This document shows, one piece after another, positions 10,204 to 18,734 of a DNA stretch of 64,000 nucleotides. The notes under the pieces were generated by a model, which was not told where the DNA came from, did not search any database, and worked only from the letters and a program-made list of their open reading frames with translations. The DNA is from Streptomyces lavendofoliae (GTDB lineage: Bacteria > Actinomycetota > Actinomycetes > Streptomycetales > Streptomycetaceae): contig NZ_BMTP01000008.1 in assembly GCF_014649735.1 (NCBI RefSeq), positions 62,001 to 126,000 on the forward strand, in the 5' to 3' direction. The number at the start of each line of letters is the position of its first letter. Position 1 is the stretch's first letter. Made by a program: the position numbers and the translations under genes.

Positions 10204-12633
10204 CTACCGGTTCCGGAGATCGGCCTCCAGGGCGCGGGCCACCTCCGCCGCCTCCTCCGCCCGGAGCGGGGCGCCCTTGGCGTCCGTCACGTAGAAGGCG
10301 TCCACCGCGTTGGCGCCGAGCGTCGAGACGTGGGCGCTGCGGACCCGGACCGCGGCCGTCTCCAGGGCGCGGCCGATGCGGTGCAGCAGGCCGGGCGCGT
10401 CATGGGCGCGGACTTCGATGACCGTGGCCAGGGACGAGCCGGCCGCGGCGACCGTGACGCGTGGCGGCGGGGCCGTGACGCCCCGGCGGCGGGGGTAGGC
10501 CGCTTCGCGCTCGGCCAGCCGGGAGGCGATGTCCAGGGAGCCGTCGAGGGCCCGGACCAGGTCGGCGCGCAGCCGGGTGGCCTGCGGGAGGGACCCGTAC
10601 TCCGCCGCGACGCGCCAGTTCAGGACGAGTACGGCGGCGGGGCCCAGGTCGGTGGGCAGGTCGATGGCGCGCAGGTCGGCGGAGCGGACGGTCAGCCGGT
10701 GCAGGGCGAGCACCCCGGCGACGGCCGGCAGCACGCCCGGCTGGTCGGGCAGGGCGATGAGGAGCTCGACGCCGACCGGTTCCGGTTCGGTGGCCTCGGC
10801 GGGGTGCTCGGCGTGGAGGGTCAGCACCGGTTCGCCGGTCCGCAGGGCCTCGACGGCGAGGCGCTCCTCCTCGGTGCCGGGTGCGGTGGGCTCGGGGGCG
10901 GGCGGGGCGTGCCCGGCGAGGACGCCCGCGACCCGCCGGACGAGGTCGGCGACGAGCGAGGCGCGCCAGGAGGACCAGGCGGCGGGGCCGGTGGCCAGGG
11001 CGTCGGCCTCGGTGAGGGCGTGCAGCAGCTCCAGCGTCCCGGGCGACCCGATGGCCGTGGCGACGGACCGGATGGTGGCCGGGTCGTCCAGGTCGCGGCG
11101 GGTGGCGGTTTCGACGAGGAGCAGGTGGTGGCGCACGAGGGTGGCCAGCACCCGCGCGTCGGCGGGGTCGAAGCCGATCCGGCCGGCCACGTCGCGGGCG
11201 ATGGTCTCGCCCGCCACGGAGTGGTCGCCGGGCAGGCCCTTGCCGATGTCGTGGAGGAGCGCGGCGACCAGCAGCAGGTCGGGGCGGCCGACGCGGCGGG
11301 TGAGCGCGGAGGCTCGTACGGCGGTCTCGACCAGGTGGCGGTCGACGGTCCAGGTGTGGACGGGGTTGCGTTGCGGGCGGCAGCGGACGCGCTCCCAGTC
11401 GGGGAGCAGGCGGGTGATGAGGCCCCCGGCCTCCAGCGCCTCCCAGACGGGCACGGTGGCCTCGCCCGCGCCGAGCAGGGTGACCAGCTGCTCGCGGGCC
11501 TCGGCGGGCCAGGGCTCGGGCAGCGGCCGGGTGGTGGTGGCGAGGTGGCGCACCGCGTGCGGGGAGAGGGTCAGGCCGGACTGGGCGGCCGCCGCGGCGG
11601 CCCGGAGCGGCAGGACCGGGTCGCGCTCGGGGCGGGCGGTGCGGGCGAGGACGGCCTCGCCGTCCATTTCGACGACGCCCTCGGCGAGCGGGGTGCGGAC
11701 GACGGGCGGCTTGCCGCCCAGCATCTTGCGCAGCCGGGGGCGTACGGAACGGGCGCGCAGGACGCGGTTCACCTCGCGCCAGGTGACGTCACCGGCGTAC
11801 GAGATGGTGCGGGCGGCCTCGTAGACCTGGCGGAGCAGGGTGTCGGAGTCCGGCAGGCCGAGGGCGCCGGCCACCTGGTCCTGTTCCTGGAGGGCGAGGC
11901 GGTCGGTGGCCCGCCCGGTGACGAGGTGGAGCGCGTCGCGGGCGTCGAGGAGGGTGCGGCGTGCCTCGGCGAGCCCTTCGCGCGGGGCGTCGGCGAGCCA
12001 GGAGGCGGCGACCGCCCGCAGCGCGGTGGCGTCGCGCAGTCCGCCCCGGGCCTCCTTGAGGTCGGGTTCGAGGAGGTACTGGAGTTCCCCCTGCCGTTCG
12101 GCGCGGTCGCGGCACAGCTCGTCGAGTTCGGGCAGCCGCTTGGGGGCCTGGTTGCGCCAGTCGGCGAGGACGGCCGTCCGCAGGCCGGTGACCAGCCCGA
12201 AGTCGCCCGCCAGGTGGCGGGCGTCGAGCAGGCCGAGCTGGACCTTGAGGTCCTCGGAGGCGGTTCTGCGGGCCTCGGCGGGGGTGCGGACGGAGTGGTC
12301 GAGGGCGAGGCCCAGGTCCCAGACCGGGTACCAGACGCGGTCGGCGAGCGCCGCGACGGTGGCGGGGTCGACGGTGCCGTCGTGGAGGAGGAGCAGGTCG
12401 AGGTCGCTGCGGGGCGACAGCTCGCCGCGTCCGTAGCCGCCGACCGCGACCAGGGCGGTGCCGCGGGGCGGGGCGCCGGCCTCGTGGAGGGCCGCCAGCC
12501 AGCCGTCGGTGAGCCGCGCGAGGGCGGCACGGCGCGGCGGCCCGGACGGCGCCTCCTGTCGCAGGAGGCGCAGCCGGGCCGCCGCGTAGCCGCTGGGTCC
12601 CGAGTCTTCGCCGGTCACTTCGGTACTCGTCAC
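10204..12633 (-). CDS. glnD: PII nucleotidyltransferase / nucleotidyl-removing enzyme GlnD
   Basis: Modifies and demodifies the PII protein GlnK according to nitrogen status; in Streptomyces the modification is known to be adenylylation. The 809-residue product has the nucleotidyltransferase motif GGYGRGELSPRSDLDLLLLH near residues 68-87, an HD domain (LLHDIGKGLPGDHS near 460) and two C-terminal ACT domains (IALPDQPGVLPAVAG and EVRAHDAPGLLHRIGRAL). The GTG at 12633 is chosen because AAGGAG lies seven bases before it; an in-frame extension to 12711 is Arg-rich and overlaps glnK. Only 11 bases separate it from the glnK stop. Confidence 0.96.
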   Translation of the reverse strand: MTSTEVTGEDSGPSGYAAARLRLLRQEAPSGPPRRAALARLTDGWLAALHEAGAPPRGTALVAVGGYGRGELSPRSDLDLLLLHDGTVDPATVAALADRVWYPVWDLGLALDHSVRTPAEARRTASEDLKVQLGLLDARHLAGDFGLVTGLRTAVLADWRNQAPKRLPELDELCRDRAERQGELQYLLEPDLKEARGGLRDATALRAVAASWLADAPREGLAEARRTLLDARDALHLVTGRATDRLALQEQDQVAGALGLPDSDTLLRQVYEAARTISYAGDVTWREVNRVLRARSVRPRLRKMLGGKPPVVRTPLAEGVVEMDGEAVLARTARPERDPVLPLRAAAAAAQSGLTLSPHAVRHLATTTRPLPEPWPAEAREQLVTLLGAGEATVPVWEALEAGGLITRLLPDWERVRCRPQRNPVHTWTVDRHLVETAVRASALTRRVGRPDLLLVAALLHDIGKGLPGDHSVAGETIARDVAGRIGFDPADARVLATLVRHHLLLVETATRRDLDDPATIRSVATAIGSPGTLELLHALTEADALATGPAAWSSWRASLVADLVRRVAGVLAGHAPPAPEPTAPGTEEERLAVEALRTGEPVLTLHAEHPAEATEPEPVGVELLIALPDQPGVLPAVAGVLALHRLTVRSADLRAIDLPTDLGPAAVLVLNWRVAAEYGSLPQATRLRADLVRALDGSLDIASRLAEREAAYPRRRGVTAPPPRVTVAAAGSSLATVIEVRAHDAPGLLHRIGRALETAAVRVRSAHVSTLGANAVDAFYVTDAKGAPLRAEEAAEVARALEADLRNR

Positions 12634-12644
12634 CCGTGGGCTCC

Positions 12645-12983
12645 TTACAGTGCGTCGGGTCCGCGTTCGCCGGTGCGGACGCGTACGGCGGTCTCGACGG
12701 GGACGCTCCACACCTTCCCGTCACCGATCTTGCCGGTGCGGGCCGCCTTGACCACCACGTCGATGAGCTGTTCGGCGTCCTCGTCCTCGACCAGCACCTC
12801 GATGCGGATCTTCGGGACGAGGTCGACGGTGTACTCGGCGCCCCGGTAGACCTCGGTGTGGCCGCGCTGCCGTCCGTAGCCGCTGGCCTCGGTGACGGTC
12901 AGGCCCTGGACTCCGAAGGCCTGGAGGGCCTCCTTGATCTCGTCCAGCCGGTGCGGCTTGACGACCGCGGTGATGAGCTTCAT
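12645..12983 (-). CDS. glnK: Nitrogen regulatory protein PII (GlnK)
   Basis: A 112-residue trimeric PII signal protein that senses 2-oxoglutarate and ATP/ADP and gates AmtB. The T-loop HTEVYRGAEYTVDLVPK contains Tyr51, the residue modified by GlnD. The B-loop is ARTGKIGDGKVWS and the C-loop follows in ETAVRVRTGERG. Its ATG overlaps the amtB stop (ATGA, 4 bp) and glnD follows after 11 bases, so amtB-glnK-glnD form one operon, as is established for Streptomyces. Confidence 0.97.
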   Translation of the reverse strand: MKLITAVVKPHRLDEIKEALQAFGVQGLTVTEASGYGRQRGHTEVYRGAEYTVDLVPKIRIEVLVEDEDAEQLIDVVVKAARTGKIGDGKVWSVPVETAVRVRTGERGPDAL

Positions 12984-14341
12984 GCGTCCACCTTCTTGTT
13001 CCGCTGATGAGCTGCTGCCCCGGTCTCCGTCCCGGCGGGCACGGCCTTGCGCGATCCGGCGCCTCCGCCGGCCCCGCTGAAGTCGTACGCCGTCTCGGCG
13101 TGCTCGACCTGGTCGATGCCCAGGACCTCGTCATCCTCGCTGACGCGCATGCCCATCACCTTGTCGATGAGGAAGGCGAGCAGGGCGGAGACGACCAGGG
13201 AGTAGGCGAGGACCGCGAAGACACCGATGGCCTGCTTGCCGAGCTGCTCCAGGCCGCCGCCGTAGAAGAGGCCCTTGGCCTCGGACTGGACGCCGCCGGT
13301 GGCGAAGAACCCGACGAGCAGGGAGCCGGCCACACCACCGACCAGGTGGACGCCGATGACGTCGAGGGAGTCGTCGTAACCGAACCTGTACTTCAGGCCC
13401 ACGGCCATGGCGCACAGCAGGCCGGCGACGGCGCCGATGGCGATCGCGCCGAGCGGGGAGCAGGAGCCGCCGGCCGGGGTGATGGCGACGAGGCCCGCGA
13501 CCGCGCCGGACGCGGCACCGAGGGTGGTGAAGGCGCCGTGGCGGATCTTCTCGTAGGCGAGCCAGGCGAGCATGGCGGCGGCGGTGGCGACCTGGGTGTT
13601 GAGGAACATCACCGCGCCGACGCCGTCGTCGTTGCCGAGCCAGGAGCCGGCGTTGAAGCCGAACCAGCCGAACCACAGCAGACCGGCCCCGAGCATGACC
13701 AGGGGGAGGCTGTGCGGGCGCATCGGGTCCTTCTTGAAGCCGACCCGCTTGCCGATGACCAGGATCACGCCCAGGGCGGCGGCACCGGCGTTGATGTGGA
13801 CGGCGGTGCCGCCCGCGAAGTCGATGACGCCCATCTCGAAGAGCCAGCCGCCGGTGCCCCACACCCAGTGGGCGACGGGGAAGTAGACGACGGTGACCCA
13901 CAGGGCGATGAACAGGGCCCAGGCGGTGAACTTGACGCGGTCGGCGAGGGCGCCGCTGATCAGGGCGGGCGTGATGATCGCGAACATGAGCTGGAAGGCG
14001 GCGAAGACGTACACCGGGATGGTGTAGCCGTCCCACAGCTGGGTGATCCCGATACCGCTGAGCCCGACGTAGTCGGACGACCATCCGACGACGGAGCCCG
14101 AGTCGGTGCCGAAGGCGATGCTGAAGCCGTAGAGCACCCACAGGATCGTGACGATCCCCAGGCTGATGAAGCTCATCATCAGCATGTTGAGGGTGGATTT
14201 GACGCGGACCATGCCTCCGTAGAAGAAGGCGAGGGCGGGCGTCATCAGCATCACCAGGGCGGAACAGATGAGCATGAACCCGGTGTTGGCGGCAGACAGC
14301 GTGGGTGTGTCTGCGGCAAGGGTCGTGATGCCTGGGGGCAT
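12980..14341 (-). CDS. amtB: Ammonium transporter AmtB
   Basis: A 453-residue Amt/Rh channel with the usual eleven-helix hydrophobic pattern. Family signatures include TPALAFFYGGMVRVKSTLNM, the FAGGTAVHINAGAAALG segment carrying one pore histidine, and GVHLVGGVAGSLLVGF carrying the other. The C-terminus is cytoplasmic and hydrophilic, the expected docking site for GlnK. A GAGGAG ribosome binding site precedes the ATG. A GlnR-type operator lies about 150-190 bp upstream, so expression should rise under nitrogen limitation. Confidence 0.97.
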   Translation of the reverse strand: MPPGITTLAADTPTLSAANTGFMLICSALVMLMTPALAFFYGGMVRVKSTLNMLMMSFISLGIVTILWVLYGFSIAFGTDSGSVVGWSSDYVGLSGIGITQLWDGYTIPVYVFAAFQLMFAIITPALISGALADRVKFTAWALFIALWVTVVYFPVAHWVWGTGGWLFEMGVIDFAGGTAVHINAGAAALGVILVIGKRVGFKKDPMRPHSLPLVMLGAGLLWFGWFGFNAGSWLGNDDGVGAVMFLNTQVATAAAMLAWLAYEKIRHGAFTTLGAASGAVAGLVAITPAGGSCSPLGAIAIGAVAGLLCAMAVGLKYRFGYDDSLDVIGVHLVGGVAGSLLVGFFATGGVQSEAKGLFYGGGLEQLGKQAIGVFAVLAYSLVVSALLAFLIDKVMGMRVSEDDEVLGIDQVEHAETAYDFSGAGGGAGSRKAVPAGTETGAAAHQRNKKVDA

Positions 14342-14493
14342 CGGCGTCTCCTCGTCGTCGGTACGGCCTGTGCGGGGCTGAGCCGGGCTTGCGCGGCTAT
14401 GAGGGGTGGCCGGTTATGCGCCAGAGATTCGCGCAGCGCGGTTTCGGTCAGTGCCGCTCGATGTTTCGCCGCAGTGACGAAGAGGGCCCGCGT

Positions 14494-14532
14494 GTTACGT
14501 CACCATGAACCGCCGGGTCACGGGGAGGTAAC
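14494..14532 (-). promoter_or_regulatory. GlnR-type operator upstream of amtB-glnK-glnD
   Basis: Read toward amtB the site has four pentamer half-sites spaced by six bases: GTTAC, GTGAC, GTTCA and CGTAAC. The known Streptomyces GlnR box has paired GTnAC and GAAAC half-sites with six-base spacing, and amtB is a well-known GlnR target. The fit in position and spacing is good though the fourth half-site departs from consensus. The surrounding 14342-14716 has no gene; I saw nothing else definite in it. Confidence 0.72.
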
Positions 14533-14716
14533 GGGAGTACCCTCGCGCACGACAAGGGACCGGCCGCGACGGTCACCCTGTCGACCGGCAATGGGGGAGC
14601 CGAGTCGGGCTGTACGGGGTGACGGTCGCGGCCGGGGTCTGGGTGCCCTGGCGGGTGCCGTGGCGGGCTTCGGGCAGGGCCGCTCCGGGTGGGGCGGCCG
14701 GGGCGGGGGCGGCCGG

Positions 14717-16189
14717 TCAGACCGCTTCGGCGGTCTCGGGCAGCTGGGCGGTCAGGATGTCGGTGAGCCTGGCCACCTCGGGTACGTCCCCGAAGTCCCG
14801 GGCGGCCGTGTCGACGGTCTTGCGCAGCCGGGTGTTGACCCGCTCGGAGCGGATGCGCCGGGCGACCCCGAGGGCGGACTCGGCCAGCTTGGTGGCCTCC
14901 TCGGGCTCCCGCTTGAGCAGGTGCACGGTGGCCATCCCGACCAGGTTGAGGGCGTACGACCGCTGGTGGTCCTCGTCCTCGGAGAAGAGCCGCACGGCCC
15001 GCCGCATCACCGGCTCGGCGAGCGAGGCGTAGGTGGGGCTGCGGCCGGCCACATAGGCGAGGTCGCGGTAGGAGTGGGCGTTCTCCCCGTTCAGCTCGGC
15101 CTCGGAGAAGAAGCCGATCCAGTCGGGCTCGGGCTCGCCGTCGAGGCCGACGTCGGCGAAGGTGTCCTCGGCCATGCGGACCGCGCGCTTGCACTTGCCG
15201 GGCTGGCCCATGTTCGCGTACGCCCGGGCCTCCATCGCATACAGCATGGCCTGGGTGCGCGCGGTGGCGCAGTCGCGGCTGCCGTACTGGGCGAGGTGGA
15301 TGAGCTCCAGCGCGTCGTCGGGCCGGCCGAGGTGGATCATCTGGCGGCTCATGGAGGAGAGGATGTACGAGCCCAGCGGCTTGTCCCCGGCCTCCTTGGC
15401 GGCGTGCAGGGCGAGGACGAAGTACTTCTGGGCGGTCGGCTGGAGCCCGACGTCGTAGCTCATCCAGCCGGCCAGCTCGGCCAGCTCGGCGGCGCACTTG
15501 AACAGGCGCTTCGCGGTCGCGGCGGGCTGCGGCTCCTGCAACAGGTCGGTGACCTCGTGAAGTTGGCCGACGACCGCCTTGCGGCGCAGACCGCCGCCGC
15601 ACTGGGCGTCCCACTGGCGGAACATCACGGTGGTGGATTCCAGCAGGTCCAGTTCCGCGCGGGAGAGCCGGGTGGGGCGGCGCGGCGCGGAGGGATCCGC
15701 CCGGACCGGCTCGGCGGCCGGCGAGGGGACGAGCCAGCGCTGCATCGGCTCGATGAGGGCGGGCCCGGCGGCCAGGGCGAGCGAGGTGCCGAGGAATCCG
15801 CGCCGGGCCAGCATCAGGTCGCTGCGGGAGAAGTCGCTGAGCAGCGTGACGGTCTGGGGGCCGGCCCAGGGCAGGTCCACACCGGACACCGACGGTGACT
15901 GGTGCGCCGTGCGCAGGCCGAGGTCCTCGACGGCCACGACGCTGCCGAAGCGTTCGGAGAACAGCTCGGAGAGGATGCGCGGGATGGGCTCGCGCGGCTG
16001 CTCGCCGTCGAGCCAGCGGCGCACGCGCGAGGTGTCGGTGCTGATGTGGTGGGCGCCCATCTGACGCGCCCGTCGGTTCACCTGACGCGCGAGCTCGCCC
16101 TTCGACCAGCCGCTGCGCACGAACCAGGAGCTCAGCTGCTCGTTCGGGCGCTTCCCGGCATTCGTACCGTCTGCGCCACTGCCGCCCAC
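14717..16189 (-). CDS. nsdA: NsdA-type negative regulator of differentiation (TPR-like)
   Basis: A 490-residue cytoplasmic regulator. The N-terminal part resembles a helix-turn-helix (LARQVNRRARQMGAHHISTDTSRVRRWLDGE), followed by a hydrophobic stretch near 130-150 and a long helical-repeat region (AKEAGDKPLGSYILSSMSRQ, MLYAMEARAYANMGQPGKCK) of TPR type. In S. coelicolor nsdA disruption is known to increase sporulation and actinorhodin production, and it lies beside amtB there as well. The GTG start at 16189 follows a G-rich but imperfect ribosome binding site. How it acts is not evident from sequence. Confidence 0.85.
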   Translation of the reverse strand: MGGSGADGTNAGKRPNEQLSSWFVRSGWSKGELARQVNRRARQMGAHHISTDTSRVRRWLDGEQPREPIPRILSELFSERFGSVVAVEDLGLRTAHQSPSVSGVDLPWAGPQTVTLLSDFSRSDLMLARRGFLGTSLALAAGPALIEPMQRWLVPSPAAEPVRADPSAPRRPTRLSRAELDLLESTTVMFRQWDAQCGGGLRRKAVVGQLHEVTDLLQEPQPAATAKRLFKCAAELAELAGWMSYDVGLQPTAQKYFVLALHAAKEAGDKPLGSYILSSMSRQMIHLGRPDDALELIHLAQYGSRDCATARTQAMLYAMEARAYANMGQPGKCKRAVRMAEDTFADVGLDGEPEPDWIGFFSEAELNGENAHSYRDLAYVAGRSPTYASLAEPVMRRAVRLFSEDEDHQRSYALNLVGMATVHLLKREPEEATKLAESALGVARRIRSERVNTRLRKTVDTAARDFGDVPEVARLTDILTAQLPETAEAV

Positions 16190-16619
16190 CTGAAGGCCCC
16201 CATCCGCCGAATCGCTGTTGCGCGAACCCGTATCAGCATGCCGTCAACTTCGGTCACCCGTCCGTGGGTTGGACCCTTCGAACGAGCAACCGGCTTGCCT
16301 CCGGCATACCCAGCCGCGCGAGCACTACCCCCGGGGTTCGTGCACTGAAAGTAATCCTACGATCACCCGTCCGGCGAGGCCGTTTCCATAAACGCCACCA
16401 TTCGCCACCCCTTCGAATGAACTCCCCCGCAGCCAGGCGCGATTCACTTGACACTACGACGATCGGGAGTCGGCGGATCGTGGCGTGAGCAGGCGCGCGT
16501 GACGGAACGCACCACCCGGCGCACCACCGCACGCCACCCGGCCGGGATCCGGGGGCGACGGAGCGTCACGCCGGAACTCCGGGTCGTAACCACCGGCGAG
16601 TTCCACCGTTGGAGGGGAC
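16190..16619. other. Gene-free divergent region between nsdA and the Prim-Pol-like gene
   Basis: About 430 bases, less GC-rich than the flanking genes near 16340-16460. It should hold both divergent promoters. A TTGACA hexamer at 16448-16453 faces right but has no convincing -10 at 16-19 bases; TAGGAT on the minus strand near 16354-16359 faces nsdA without a good -35. No gene seen. Confidence 0.45.
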
Positions 16620-17270
16620 ATGGGCTTCACGATCGGCGGCACCCGCATCCTGTCCGGTTCGCGGCGGCGCGGCGCCCGCACCACGGAGTGCACCGTGGTG
16701 GCGGAGTACACCGGCCTGTGGGGCTGGGACGTGGTCCCCGGCGCCCGGGCCGCCTCCGGCCGCTGCTCCTGCGGGGACCCGGCGTGCTCCGCCCCGGGGG
16801 CGCACCCGCTGGGCTTCGCGCCCGAGGTGCCGGCGGGCTCGACGCTCGACACGGTCACCGACGTGTGGTCGCGGTTCCCGGGGGCGGCGCTGCTGCTCCC
16901 CGTGGGCCGCGCGTTCGACGTCCTGGAGGTCGCCGAGACCGCCGGACGCCGGGCGCTGGTGCGACTGGAGCGGATGGGCCTCCCGCTGGGCCCGGTGTGC
17001 GTCACGCCGACGGGCCGGGCGCAGTTCTTCGTGGCGCCGGGCGCGGCGGCGGAACTGCCGCGGCTGCTCTACCGGATGGGCTGGGACGACGCGGACCTGG
17101 ATCTGCGGTGCCTCGGCCCCGGCGCCCACATCACGGCTCCCCCGTCGGACCACGGGGGCCTGGGCCCCTGCCGCTGGCTCCGGCCGCCGTCCCTGGACGC
17201 GGGCGCCCCTCCCCAGGCCAGGCTGCTGCTGGGCACGCTGGCGTACATCTGCCACCGATCGGGGATGTGA
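16620..17270 (+). CDS. Orphan Prim-Pol-like (bifunctional DNA primase/polymerase N-terminal) domain protein
   Basis: A 216-residue protein with GLWGWDVVPGARAASGRCSC, CGDPACSAPGAHPLGF and a later FDVLEVAE segment, the layout seen in N-terminal primase-polymerase domains of actinobacterial phages and integrative elements. No helicase or primase C-terminal domain is attached and no mobile-element genes are nearby, so this is a stand-alone conserved chromosomal copy. The acidic site reads DVLEVAE, with Glu where family members often have Asp, so catalytic competence is doubtful. GGAGGGGAC precedes the ATG. It is divergent from nsdA. Confidence 0.7.
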   Translation: MGFTIGGTRILSGSRRRGARTTECTVVAEYTGLWGWDVVPGARAASGRCSCGDPACSAPGAHPLGFAPEVPAGSTLDTVTDVWSRFPGAALLLPVGRAFDVLEVAETAGRRALVRLERMGLPLGPVCVTPTGRAQFFVAPGAAAELPRLLYRMGWDDADLDLRCLGPGAHITAPPSDHGGLGPCRWLRPPSLDAGAPPQARLLLGTLAYICHRSGM

Positions 17271-17290
17271 GCCGGGCGGTCCGGACGTGA

Positions 17291-17337
17291 CACGGCCGGG
17301 GCGGCTCCTCCCGTACGGGAGTGCCGCCCCGGCCGTT
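17291..17337. terminator. Bidirectional terminator between the Prim-Pol-like gene and ftsY
   Basis: A 14-bp perfect stem, ACGGCCGGGGCGGC with GCCGCCCCGGCCGT, enclosing an inner CCCGTACGGG palindrome. It lies midway between two convergent stop codons. Confidence 0.75.
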
Positions 17338-17369
17338 CCGCCGTGCGGGGCCTGCCGGAGGCCCCGGTG

Positions 17370-18596
17370 TCAGTCGCCGATCAGGGCGTCGACGAAGGCC
17401 TCCGGCTCGAAGGGCGCCAGGTCGTCCGGTCCCTCGCCCAGGCCGATCAGCTTCACCGGGACGCCCAGCTCGCGCTGGACCGCGACGACGATGCCGCCCT
17501 TGGCGGTGCCGTCCAGCTTGGTGAGGACGATGCCGGTGATGTCGACCACCTCGGCGAAGACCCGCGCCTGGACCAGACCGTTCTGGCCGGTCGTGGCGTC
17601 CAGGACGAGCAGGATCTCGTCCAGCGGGCCGTGCTTCTCGACGACGCGCTTGACCTTCCCCAGCTCGTCCATCAGGCCGGTCTTGGTGTGCAGTCGGCCC
17701 GCCGTGTCGATCAGGACCACGTCGGCGCCCTCGGCGATGCCCTCCTTCACCGCGTCGTAGGCGACCGACGCGGGGTCGCCCGCCTCGGGCCCGCGCACGG
17801 TGCGGGCGCCGACCCGCTCGCCCCAGGTCTGGAGCTGGTCCGCGGCAGCCGCGCGGAAGGTGTCCGCCGCGCCGAGCACGACCGACTTGCCGTCGGCGAC
17901 CAGGACCCGCGCCAGCTTGCCCGTGGTGGTGGTCTTACCGGTGCCGTTGACGCCGACGACCATGACGATGCCCGGGGTGTCGAGGTCGCTCTCGGTGTGG
18001 ACGGTGCGGTCCAGGTCGGTGCCGACCAGGGTGAGCAGTTCCTCGCGCAGCAGGGCGCGCAGCTCCTCGGGCGTCCGCGTACCGAGGACGCGCACCCGCT
18101 CGCGCAGGCGCTCGACCAGTTCCTGGGTGGGGGTGACGCCGACGTCCGCGGTGAGGAGGGTGTCCTCGATCTCCTCCCAGGTGTCCTCGTCGAGGTGCTC
18201 CCGCGACAGCAGGGTCAGCAGGCCCTTGCCCAGGCTGTTCTGCGACCGGGCGAGCCGGGCGCGCAGCCGGACCAGCCGGCCGGCGGTCGGCTCCGGGACC
18301 TCGATCTCTGGCGCGGGCGGTGCCGCGACGAGCGGGTCCTCGACGGCGGCGGGGGCCTCCAGGGCCTCCTCGGCGGTCGGGAGGTCGACCTCCTCGATGG
18401 TGCGGCGCGGTTCCTCCCGCGGTGTCTCCGCCTCCTCGCCGACGTGCGGCTCGGCTGGCGGAGCGGTGATGGTCGGCGTGCTCGACGGCGCCTGGGGCGG
18501 CGGCAGCTGCTTCTTCTTGCGGCTGCTGACCACGAGGCCGCTGATCGCGCCGACCGCGACCAGAGCGATGACTACAGCAAGGATGAGGATTTCCAT
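17370..18596 (-). CDS. ftsY: SRP receptor FtsY
   Basis: Receptor GTPase for the signal recognition particle. The 408-residue protein begins with one membrane segment (MEILILAVVIALVAVGAISG), then an acidic Pro/Glu-rich A domain, then the NG domain: GVNGTGKTTTTGKLA near 215, LIDTAGRLHTKTGLMDEL near 300 and LTKLDGTAKGGIVVA near 350. The true transmembrane N-terminus is common in actinobacterial FtsY. The ATG at 18596 starts right at the membrane helix; an upstream extension would place Arg-rich sequence before it. It is convergent with the Prim-Pol-like gene and divergent from the cytosine permease gene. Confidence 0.96.
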   Translation of the reverse strand: MEILILAVVIALVAVGAISGLVVSSRKKKQLPPPQAPSSTPTITAPPAEPHVGEEAETPREEPRRTIEEVDLPTAEEALEAPAAVEDPLVAAPPAPEIEVPEPTAGRLVRLRARLARSQNSLGKGLLTLLSREHLDEDTWEEIEDTLLTADVGVTPTQELVERLRERVRVLGTRTPEELRALLREELLTLVGTDLDRTVHTESDLDTPGIVMVVGVNGTGKTTTTGKLARVLVADGKSVVLGAADTFRAAAADQLQTWGERVGARTVRGPEAGDPASVAYDAVKEGIAEGADVVLIDTAGRLHTKTGLMDELGKVKRVVEKHGPLDEILLVLDATTGQNGLVQARVFAEVVDITGIVLTKLDGTAKGGIVVAVQRELGVPVKLIGLGEGPDDLAPFEPEAFVDALIGD

Positions 18597-18669
18597 AACC
18601 CGTCCAGTATCGGCCACGACCACCCGGGCGAGCGGTCGCGGAGCGTGCACCAGGACTCAAGGCCCCTGT

Positions 18670-18698
18670 TTGGACCTCTTTGGGGAGGAACGTACGAT
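18670..18698 (+). promoter_or_regulatory. Probable housekeeping promoter of the cytosine permease gene
   Basis: TTGGAC (18670-18675), a 17-base spacer and TACGAT (18693-18698), ending 36 bases before the ATG. Good HrdB-like spacing and position. Confidence 0.55.
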
Positions 18699-18734
18699 GC
18701 GCGGACACCCCCTCCTCCCCCACGGAGCTGATCC

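Noticed and set aside
16448..16490. TTGACA as promoter of the Prim-Pol-like gene
   Set aside because: No acceptable -10 hexamer at 16-19 bases; sequence there is CGGCGG.
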